In this document: piece by piece, positions 1-5,238 of the stretch | How positions within the stretch are numbered: position 1 is the first letter of the stretch | How the letters are laid out: each line of letters starts with the position of its first letter | Assembly (NCBI GenBank): GCA_003566875.1 | Contig: PXBQ01000130.1 | Coordinates: 1 to 5,238, forward strand | DNA from: Spirochaetaceae bacterium | GTDB lineage: Bacteria; Spirochaetota; Spirochaetia; DSM-27196; PXBQ01 | Length of the DNA: 5,238 nt | Direction: 5' to 3' | Made by a program: the position numbers and the translations under genes | The notes under the pieces: model-generated | What the model was told of the DNA's origin: nothing | What the model saw: only the letters and a program-made list of their open reading frames with translations | Databases searched by the model: none

Positions 1-870
1 CAATCGGCCGCGACGCTCAATCTGCTGCGCGCGTACGCGCAGGGCGGCCTCGCGGATCTGCACGAGGTCGCGCGGTGGAACATGGCGTTCGTCGAGAACA
101 ATCCGCTCAAGAGCCGGTACCAGATTCTGGCCGAGCGGATTCACGAGGCGCTTCATTTCATGGAGGTGCTCGGGATCACGTCCGATACCGCACCGGTGAT
201 CCGCGAAACACAACTGTACACGTCGCACGAGGCGCTGCTTTTGAACTACGAACAGGCGCTCACGCGACGCGACGAGACGACCGGCGAGTGGTACGATCAC
301 TCGGCGCATTTCCTCTGGATCGGCGAGCGGACGCGTTCGGTCGACGGCGCGCACGTCGAGTTCTGCCGCGGGATCGGCAATCCGATCGGCGTAAAGATCG
401 GCCCGACCGCCGAAAGCGACGAGGTAATCCGGCTCGCCGATCAGTTGAACCCCGACAACATCCCCGGCCGGTTGACGTTCATCGTCCGCATGGGCGCCGA
501 CACGATTACCGAGCGATTGCCGGCGCTCGTACAGCGCGTGCGCGCGGAGGGCCGGGCGGTCGTGTGGGTGAGCGATCCGATGCACGCAAACACGGTCACG
601 ACGAGTTCGGGGCTCAAGACGCGTGATTTCGAGATGATCGTGCGCGAGACGACGCAGTTCATCGCGGTTCACCGCGCGGAAGGTACCCGCGCCGGCGGGG
701 TCCACCTCGAGATGACCGGCGACGCGGTGACCGAGTGCACCGGCGGTGCGTACAACCTGCGCGAGCACGATCTCACGCGCAGGTATCTCACGTACTGCGA
801 CCCCCGACTGAACGGCGATCAGGTGCTCGAGCTTGCGTTCCGGCTCGCCGAAGAGGTCGCGGCGCGGTGA
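1..870 (+). CDS. Class II (plant/actinobacterial-type) 3-deoxy-7-phosphoheptulonate synthase, 5' end outside the window
   Basis: Catalyses condensation of phosphoenolpyruvate and erythrose 4-phosphate to DAHP in the cytoplasm, the first committed step of the shikimate pathway to aromatic amino acids. The frame is open from base 1, so 289 codons are visible. Class II enzymes are usually about 450-470 residues, so roughly 160-180 N-terminal residues are missing, including the conserved metal-binding Cys. Visible family signatures in order: SAATLNLLRAYAQGGLADLH at 4-63; WIGERTR from 316 (PEP-site Glu-Arg); NPIGVKIGP with the PEP-site Lys at 394; RMG near 490; DPMH from 574 with metal ligand His at 583; HLE at 703-711 with metal ligand Glu at 709; DPRLN from 799 with metal ligand Asp. 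By alignment from memory with Mycobacterium tuberculosis AroG these match His369, Glu411 and Asp441, so the visible active site is complete. The ATG at 82 is internal. A secondary-metabolism (PhzC-like) role cannot be excluded without the N-terminus. The stop overlaps the next gene. Confidence 0.96.
   Translation, partial: QSAATLNLLRAYAQGGLADLHEVARWNMAFVENNPLKSRYQILAERIHEALHFMEVLGITSDTAPVIRETQLYTSHEALLLNYEQALTRRDETTGEWYDHSAHFLWIGERTRSVDGAHVEFCRGIGNPIGVKIGPTAESDEVIRLADQLNPDNIPGRLTFIVRMGADTITERLPALVQRVRAEGRAVVWVSDPMHANTVTTSSGLKTRDFEMIVRETTQFIAVHRAEGTRAGGVHLEMTGDAVTECTGGAYNLREHDLTRRYLTYCDPRLNGDQVLELAFRLAEEVAAR
852..856 (+). promoter_or_regulatory. Shine-Dalgarno-like AGAGG supporting the GTG start of the transporter
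   Basis: AGAGG lies inside the end of the synthase gene, 10 bases before the GTG at 867. The spacing is slightly long but usable. The other plausible starts, GTG at 924 and ATG at 927, have no purine-rich stretch at a suitable distance, which favours the 867 start and translational coupling. Confidence 0.45.
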
Positions 871-2177
871 GACGCGCAGCATCGACGGCTCGATCTTCCG
901 GCACGATCTTCCACCGCGACAACGTGATGTTCGGCGGCACCCAGTGGTTCTTCTGGTCGGGCTTCGGGTTGATCTTCGCGTTTCTCACGACGTACTTCCA
1001 GCGGATCGGCTTCACGAGCATCGAGATCGGCCTTGTCACGGGTACCGCGTCGGTCGTGAGTCTGGTCGGACAGCTCGTGCTCGGGATGATCTCGGACCGC
1101 ATCGGATCGGCCGGCCGCGTCCTGCAGAGTTCGCTCATCGCGAGTGTCGTGCTCGCGCTCGTGATGTTCGTCACGCCGCCGGTACTCTTTGCGGTCGCCG
1201 CGGTGACGTTTCTGCTCGCGTTTTCGACGCAGACGTTGCCGCCGATTCTCGACGGGTGGGCGATGCAGGTCCGCGAGCGCGTGCCGCGGCTCGATTATGG
1301 AATCACGCGCTCGATGGGCTCGATCGGGTTCGCGGTCACATCGGCGACCGCCGGTATCGCGTACGACCGCTGGGGCATCTCGATGATGTTCCCCGCGGCC
1401 GCGGTGATGTTCGCGCTGACCGCGGGTGTCGTCGCGATCGTGCGCCGCCTGCACACGATCGATGAACGCGCAGCTTCCGAAACCGCGCCGACTCCGTCGC
1501 CGGACGCGGCGGTCGACCCCGCGGAGGTGCCCCCCGCCGGTATCGCGCCGGACGAGTTAACCACTGCGGAGCACGACTCGCCGGTGAAACGCTTCTTCAC
1601 CTTCCGGATGGTCGTCCTGCTCTCGCTCGGATTCCTGACGTTCGCGTCGTTTCGGCCCGTGCAGGTTTTTATTCCGTTGCTCTTCGATCTGGTCGGCGGA
1701 ACGAACCGCCACATCGGGTACGCGTACTCCGTCATGGCGGTGAGCGAGTTTCCTTTTTTGATCGCGTTTACGTTCCTGATCGCGCGGTTCGAAGACACCA
1801 GGATCATCATGATCGCGTTCGTGTTCTTCTTTTTCCGGGTGTTCGTGCACCTGTTCGTACCGACTCCGACGATCGTGATAATCGCGCAGGTGTTCCAGGG
1901 GCCGAGTTTCGGATTGTTTCTGCCGGCGTGGGTGCATCTGCTGAACCGCCTCGCGCCGCGCGGCGCCAGGACGTTCGCGCAGACGGTCGGCAGCGTCGCG
2001 ACGTTCGGACTCGGCAGTATGGCCGGAAGCGCCGCCGGCGGTTACCTGATCGAGTGGTTCGGGCTGCGCGGCATGTACGCAATAACATCCGCCACGATGG
2101 CTCTTGTCGTCCTCGCCTTCGTTTTGCTTTTTGTCACCCCCGGCCCGATTGCGGTCCCACGGGCCCGCGTTCCTTGA
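867..2177 (+). CDS. Major facilitator superfamily transporter, MFS_1-like (HcaT/LacY-type), about 12 helices
   Basis: A cytoplasmic-membrane secondary carrier of 436 residues, probably driven by an ion gradient; its substrate cannot be read from the sequence. Hydrophobic segments fall near residues 24-44, 53-75, 86-103, 105-124, 148-167, 171-193, 247-270, 283-306, 311-329, 334-356, 372-394 and 402-424, giving the 6+6 MFS pattern. A motif-A-like loop, GMISDRIG (73-80), sits between helices 2 and 3, and DYGITRSMGSIGFAV (143-157) resembles the YGRxRxWGSIGF signature of the MFS_1-like group that includes phenylpropionate (HcaT) and LacY-type carriers. A long Pro/Ala/Glu-rich loop (about 198-240) joins the two halves. 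The start chosen is GTG at 867, whose last two bases lie in the synthase stop codon; it adds a basic N-terminus before helix 1. GTG 924 or ATG 927 are alternatives and would also give a full transporter. An ATG at 735 is in frame but deep inside the synthase gene and unlikely. The operon position hints at an aromatic substrate, which is inference only. Confidence 0.9.
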   Translation: MRRAASTARSSGTIFHRDNVMFGGTQWFFWSGFGLIFAFLTTYFQRIGFTSIEIGLVTGTASVVSLVGQLVLGMISDRIGSAGRVLQSSLIASVVLALVMFVTPPVLFAVAAVTFLLAFSTQTLPPILDGWAMQVRERVPRLDYGITRSMGSIGFAVTSATAGIAYDRWGISMMFPAAAVMFALTAGVVAIVRRLHTIDERAASETAPTPSPDAAVDPAEVPPAGIAPDELTTAEHDSPVKRFFTFRMVVLLSLGFLTFASFRPVQVFIPLLFDLVGGTNRHIGYAYSVMAVSEFPFLIAFTFLIARFEDTRIIMIAFVFFFFRVFVHLFVPTPTIVIIAQVFQGPSFGLFLPAWVHLLNRLAPRGARTFAQTVGSVATFGLGSMAGSAAGGYLIEWFGLRGMYAITSATMALVVLAFVLLFVTPGPIAVPRARVP

Positions 2178-2202
2178 CACGGGAACGGAAAATCCGGTCA
2201 AT
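2174..2202 (+). promoter_or_regulatory. Possible sigma-70-type promoter for the helicase gene (weak -10)
   Basis: A perfect TTGACA (2174-2179) overlaps the transporter stop codon. Seventeen bases on is GTCAAT (2197-2202), which matches TATAAT at only three positions. AT-rich AATTAT (2204-2209) is nearby but its spacing of 24 is too long. The -35 match may be chance; some promoter here would be expected if the helicase is transcribed separately. TTGAC (2174-2178) and GTCAA (2197-2201) also form an inverted repeat, so this could instead be an operator or RNA structure. Confidence 0.25.
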
Positions 2203-2211
2203 GAATTATCC

Positions 2212-2227
2212 CCGGGCGGACGCCCGG
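2212..2227 (+). promoter_or_regulatory. GC-rich hairpin in the helicase leader, just upstream of the ribosome binding site
   Basis: CCGGGC (2212-2217) pairs perfectly with GCCCGG (2222-2227) around the four-base loop GGAC. The stem ends four bases before the GAGGA ribosome binding site. No T-run follows, so it is not a typical intrinsic terminator for the transporter gene. It could modulate translation or mRNA stability of the helicase. TCCGG at 2193-2197 could compete by pairing with CCGGA at 2224-2228; whether that matters is speculative. Confidence 0.45.
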
Positions 2228-2231
2228 AAAC

Positions 2232-2236
2232 GAGGA
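2232..2236 (+). promoter_or_regulatory. Shine-Dalgarno sequence of the helicase gene
   Basis: GAGGA lies four bases before the ATG at 2241, a good match at short-normal spacing. It fixes this ATG as the start, in agreement with the protein beginning directly at the conserved Q-motif region. Confidence 0.75.
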
Positions 2237-2240
2237 ATCG

Positions 2241-3896
2241 ATGACAACTTTTGACCAATTGGGTCTGTCCCCGGCTCTGCTCGACGCGATCAGCAAGCGC
2301 GGCTTTGTGACACCGACCCCCATACAAGCCGAGATGATACCATTTCTCCTGACGGAGGAGCGCGATGTTACCGGGCTGGCTCAGACCGGGACCGGCAAGA
2401 CCGCTGCGTTCGGGCTGCCGATCCTTCAGAATCTCGACCTGCAGAGCCGATCCACGCAGGCGCTTATCCTGACGCCCACCCGGGAGCTTGGATTACAGGT
2501 CTCGCGTGAGATTGCCGAATACGGAGCGAACCTGCCCGGACTGCGGACGACAACCGTGTACGGCGGGGCACCGTTTGGACCGCAGATACGCGATCTTAAG
2601 GCGGGGCCCCACATCATCACGGCCACACCCGGTCGTCTGAAGGACCTTCTCGATAAGGGCATCGCCGACCTGTCGGCGCTCCGGTTCCTGGTGCTTGACG
2701 AAGCGGATCAGATGCTCGACATGGGCTTCAAGGACGAGCTCGACGCGATTCTCGCGACCGCAAATCCCTCGCGCCGTACGCTGCTCTTTTCCGCCACGAT
2801 GCCCCCTGAGGTGGCCAGAATCGCTGCGACGTACATGAAGAACCCCCACGAGATCGTCGCCGGCCGCAGAAACCAGGGGGTCGGTACGGTTACCCACTTT
2901 TTCTATCGTGTCCATGCTCACGATAAGTACGTGGCGCTCAAGCGGTTGATCGATGTGAAGTCCGGCATGTACGCCATCATCTTTTGCCGCACCCGCGAAG
3001 GCGTGAAGGAAGTAGCCGCTCGACTCTCGCGCGACGGCTACACCGCTGATGCGCTTCACGGTGAGCTCGCGCAGGCGCAACGCGACTCGGTGATGGCTCG
3101 ATTCCGAGAGGGGAATCCGTCGCTTCTCGTTGCCACCGATGTCGCCGCCCGCGGCCTTGACGTTGATAATTTGACCCACGTCATTCACTACGACCTTCCC
3201 GACGAGGTTTCCGCCTACACTCACCGGAGCGGACGGACCGGACGGGCGGGGAAAAGTGGTGCTTCGCTGGCGCTCGTGCATATGCGTGAGGGGCACCGGA
3301 TTGCTCATATCGAGCGGGCCATCGGCAGAAAGATGGAGGAGGCGAGGATCCCGCGCGGACGTGATATCTGCGAGGCTCGGCTAATGGATCTGCTTTCCCG
3401 GGTGAAGGACGTGGCGGTGAACGAAGAGGCTGTCGGCCCGTATCTTCAGGCGGTTCGGGACTCTCTGGCGGGACTTGACCGGGAGGAACTGCTGAAGCGT
3501 TTCATTTCCGTGGAGTTCAATCGGTTTCTCGAGCAGTACGACGGCGCTGAGGACATCAATCCGACTCTGAGCAAGATCCAACCGAACCGGAACGCGGCGG
3601 GCCCGATGGTCTGCTTGCGCGTGAACGTGGGACGCCGGCAGTCGGTACTGCCGCCGCACATCATCGGAATGATCAACAAGGCGACCCATTCGGGAGACAT
3701 CCGCATCGGGCGGATCGACATCGACGCGAACTCATCCGACGTGCACGTAGACGGCGCGATGGCCACGCGGGTCGAACAGGCGCTTGCCGGCTACTCGTTC
3801 CAGGGAACGACGATACGGGTGGAACGCGTCGCCGACCGACCTCCGGCCTGGCGACCGAAAAAGGGCGGCAAGGGCAAGCCGCGCCGTCGCGGGTAG
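2241..3896 (+). CDS. ATP-dependent DEAD-box RNA helicase with DbpA-type RNA-binding domain (DeaD/CsdA-like)
   Basis: An RNA-dependent ATPase of 551 residues that unwinds short RNA duplexes; relatives act in ribosome assembly, mRNA turnover and cold adaptation. RecA-like domain 1 has the Q-motif (Phe4, Gln29), Walker A AQTGTGKT (47-54), PTREL (79-83), TPGR (129-132), DEAD (153-156) and SAT (184-186). RecA-like domain 2 has IIFCRTR (246-252), ATDVAARGLD (298-307) and HRSGRTGRAG (328-337). All catalytic motifs are intact. After a helical linker (about 355-435), residues about 456-528 match the DbpA RNA-binding fold, with VNVGRRQSV and IIGMINKATHSGDIRIGRID, and a short Arg/Lys/Gly tail (534-551) adds non-specific RNA affinity. 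E. coli CsdA has the same order but a longer tail (629 residues); DbpA is shorter (457). The RNA target cannot be inferred. The ATG has a clear Shine-Dalgarno sequence. The gene uses Ala GCT and other T-ending codons clearly more than its neighbours. It ends 27 bases from the stop codon of the convergent channel gene. Confidence 0.96.
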   Translation: MTTFDQLGLSPALLDAISKRGFVTPTPIQAEMIPFLLTEERDVTGLAQTGTGKTAAFGLPILQNLDLQSRSTQALILTPTRELGLQVSREIAEYGANLPGLRTTTVYGGAPFGPQIRDLKAGPHIITATPGRLKDLLDKGIADLSALRFLVLDEADQMLDMGFKDELDAILATANPSRRTLLFSATMPPEVARIAATYMKNPHEIVAGRRNQGVGTVTHFFYRVHAHDKYVALKRLIDVKSGMYAIIFCRTREGVKEVAARLSRDGYTADALHGELAQAQRDSVMARFREGNPSLLVATDVAARGLDVDNLTHVIHYDLPDEVSAYTHRSGRTGRAGKSGASLALVHMREGHRIAHIERAIGRKMEEARIPRGRDICEARLMDLLSRVKDVAVNEEAVGPYLQAVRDSLAGLDREELLKRFISVEFNRFLEQYDGAEDINPTLSKIQPNRNAAGPMVCLRVNVGRRQSVLPPHIIGMINKATHSGDIRIGRIDIDANSSDVHVDGAMATRVEQALAGYSFQGTTIRVERVADRPPAWRPKKGGKGKPRRRG

Positions 3897-3907
3897 ACTC
3901 GGCGAGT
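3897..3907. other. Weak 4-bp inverted repeat between convergent genes
   Basis: ACTC-GGC-GAGT is the only symmetrical element in the 27 bases separating the two convergent stop codons. There is no T-run on either strand, so it is not a convincing intrinsic terminator. It may be chance, with termination being Rho-dependent or reading into the opposite gene. Confidence 0.15.
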
Positions 3908-3923
3908 GCAGTTCAGGTGGGCA

Positions 3924-5238
3924 TCATCTTCGGGCGCGCGCTGCCGTGGGGTGCGTCTCCGCCGGCTTCCCACGTAATGCCTCGGCGATCGCCGCGAGGT
4001 CGTAGCCGCTCGGCTCCTGATACACGTGAAGATCGAACTCGGGGATAACCGCGAGCAGGTGGTCGAAGATGTCGGCCTGGATGCCTTCGTAGTACGGCCA
4101 GCGTTGATCCGCGCTGAACACAAAAATCTCGATCGGGATGCCGGTCGGGCCGGGAGGCAGATGTCGGACGAGGAACGTCATGTCCTGGCGGATCAGCGGA
4201 TGCGCGTTGAGGTACGCGGTTACGTACGCACGGAAGACGCCGAGGTTCGTCATCCGCCGGCCGCTTACCGCGTCGGCGAGGTCGATCCCGTGCTCGGTGT
4301 TGTGCGCGTCGATCTCGGCCTGCCGCGTCACGAGATACTCGCGGATTCGCGAGAACCGTTTGAACCTTTCGAGCATCTCGGAGTCTACAAACTTAACCGA
4401 CCGCATGTCGATGTTCACGGCGCGTTTGATCCGGCGGCCGCCGCTCTCGGTCATTCCTCGCCAGTTGCGGAAGCTGTCGGAGACGAGCGCGTAGATCGGT
4501 ATCGTCGTGATCGTCTTGTCCCAGTTCTGCACCTTGATCGTCTGCAGCGTGATGTCGATCACGTCGCCGTCGGCGTCGTACTTCGGCATCTCGATCCAGT
4601 CGCCGATCTGCACCATGTTGTTCGCCGAGAGTTGAACACCCGACACAAATCCGAGGATCGAATCGCGGAACACCAGCAAGAGCACCGCGCTCATCGCACC
4701 GAGGCCACTCAGGATCCCAAACGGCGATTGATCGAGGATCGTCGTGAGCACGATCACGCCGGCGACGATCAAGACCAGAACCTTCGCGAGCTGCACGAAC
4801 ACGGTGATCGACCGTCGCGCGGCGACGGGGGTCTCGCGGTAGAGATCGTGGAAGACATCGATAAGCGCGCCGATCGTGAACGCCGCGACAAGCACGATCC
4901 ACGCGGTCATCGTACGGCGGACCGCCTCGACGACCCACGGGACCTCGGGTGCGACGAGCGCCGCACCCGCGTACAAAACGAGCGCCGGCGCAACACGTGA
5001 AAGCTTGAGCAGAACGCCGCGATCGGCGATCCGGTCGTCCCACGTCACGCGCGTCCGCCGGAACAGTCCATGGAGGATCCGGACGATCAATCGCCGCGCG
5101 ACCCAGTTCGCGAGCACCGCCGCGGCGACGATCAAAAGGATCACCGCGATACGTTCGGCTGCCGCGGCTGCGACCGGGCTCGCGCCCCATCGCTCGAACA
5201 GCCGCGCGATACCGAGCGTCTCGATCGTGAGCGCGAGC
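3924..5238 (-). CDS. YbdG/MscM-type small-conductance mechanosensitive channel (MscS family), 5' end just outside the window
   Basis: An inner-membrane tension-gated channel that releases solutes on hypo-osmotic shock. The minus-strand frame has 437 visible codons and no stop up to the edge. Numbering from the in-frame GTG at 5144, helices lie near 1-23, 51-66, 78-98 and 115-137, and the pore-lining helix near 142-172 carries GLGAMSAVLLLVFRDSILGF, the MscS TM3 equivalent. The cytoplasmic beta domain follows with QLSANN, GDWIEMPKYDADGDVIDI (181-198), NWDKTITTIP (207-216), LVSDSFRNW (220-228) and GGRRIKRAV (235-243). The alpha/beta domain has RRMTNLGVFRAY (296-307), DMTFLVRHLPPG (321-332) and ESIQADIFDH-like EGIQADIFDH (353-362). 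These match E. coli YbdG (415 residues) nearly stretch for stretch, including the insert that separates YbdG from MscS. The 31 codons upstream of 5144 contain no ATG, GTG or TTG and resemble the YbdG N-terminus (about 20 residues before helix 1), and no Shine-Dalgarno precedes 5144, so the true start is probably only a few codons beyond the edge. The last 15 or so residues are a low-complexity tail. Confidence 0.94.
   Translation of the reverse strand, partial: LALTIETLGIARLFERWGASPVAAAAAERIAVILLIVAAAVLANWVARRLIVRILHGLFRRTRVTWDDRIADRGVLLKLSRVAPALVLYAGAALVAPEVPWVVEAVRRTMTAWIVLVAAFTIGALIDVFHDLYRETPVAARRSITVFVQLAKVLVLIVAGVIVLTTILDQSPFGILSGLGAMSAVLLLVFRDSILGFVSGVQLSANNMVQIGDWIEMPKYDADGDVIDITLQTIKVQNWDKTITTIPIYALVSDSFRNWRGMTESGGRRIKRAVNIDMRSVKFVDSEMLERFKRFSRIREYLVTRQAEIDAHNTEHGIDLADAVSGRRMTNLGVFRAYVTAYLNAHPLIRQDMTFLVRHLPPGPTGIPIEIFVFSADQRWPYYEGIQADIFDHLLAVIPEFDLHVYQEPSGYDLAAIAEALRGKPAETHPTAARARR

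Noticed and set aside
75..626. A 183-codon + frame inside the synthase gene
   Set aside because: It is the +1-shifted shadow of the synthase frame, very Arg-rich, with no motif.
735..866. An extended N-terminus of the transporter from ATG 735
   Set aside because: It would overlap the synthase by 136 bases and encode a Arg/Ala-rich stretch that is the out-of-frame reading of conserved synthase sequence; MFS proteins do not carry such an extension.
2186..2210. Intrinsic terminator of the transporter gene (CGGA-AAA-TCCG stem)
   Set aside because: The stem is only 4 bp and the following bases, GTCAATGAATTAT, are not a T-run.
1557..2327. A 256-codon open frame on the - strand across the transporter and helicase start
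   Set aside because: It is antisense to two recognised genes, is rich in charged residues and Gln, and has no family signature; it is a shadow of the transporter frame.
4026..5000. A 324-codon open frame on the + strand, opposite the channel gene
   Set aside because: Its translation is rich in Arg, Asp, His and Glu with no recognisable motif, and it lies fully antisense to a well-supported YbdG-type channel; long antisense frames are expected in GC-rich DNA.
1..5238. A novel multi-gene defence, mobile or biosynthetic system
   Set aside because: All four genes are typical housekeeping or transport families with intact motifs, and there are no repeats, mobile-element genes or unknown genes between them.

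Overview
The window is a gene-dense piece of a GC-rich bacterial chromosome with three complete or partial genes on the + strand and one convergent gene on the - strand. No rRNA, tRNA, mobile element, CRISPR array or integration scar is visible. All four reading frames are intact, and each belongs to a known family. The mix (class II DAHP synthase, HcaT/LacY-like MFS carrier, DeaD/CsdA-type RNA helicase, YbdG-type MscS channel) fits a free-living, high-GC Gram-negative-type bacterium. The helicase wording reminds me of spirochaete homologues, but that is an impression from memory and not a taxonomic call.

Layout. Bases 1-870 (+) hold the C-terminal part of a class II 3-deoxy-D-arabino-heptulosonate-7-phosphate synthase, the first enzyme of the shikimate pathway; its 5' end lies outside the window. 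A 12-helix MFS transporter (867-2177, +) follows, and its probable GTG start overlaps the synthase TGA by four bases (GTGA), so the pair is probably one transcript with coupled translation. A 63-base gap (2178-2240) holds a TTGACA hexamer, a 6-bp GC hairpin and a good Shine-Dalgarno sequence. It leads into a complete 551-residue DEAD-box RNA helicase with a DbpA-type RNA-binding domain (2241-3896, +). After only 27 bases comes the stop codon of the convergent YbdG/MscM-like mechanosensitive channel gene (3924-5238, -), whose first few codons probably lie just beyond the window edge.

How they work together. Only the synthase and transporter look co-expressed. A role of the transporter in moving an aromatic compound is possible but rests on position alone. 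The helicase seems to be its own transcription unit, and its codon use differs from its neighbours. The channel gene is independent and serves osmotic protection.

I did not find a previously undescribed system here. The points most worth a second look are the strong excess of GATC tetranucleotides in three of the four genes, the contrasting composition of the helicase gene, its structured leader, and the GTGA-coupled synthase/transporter pair.
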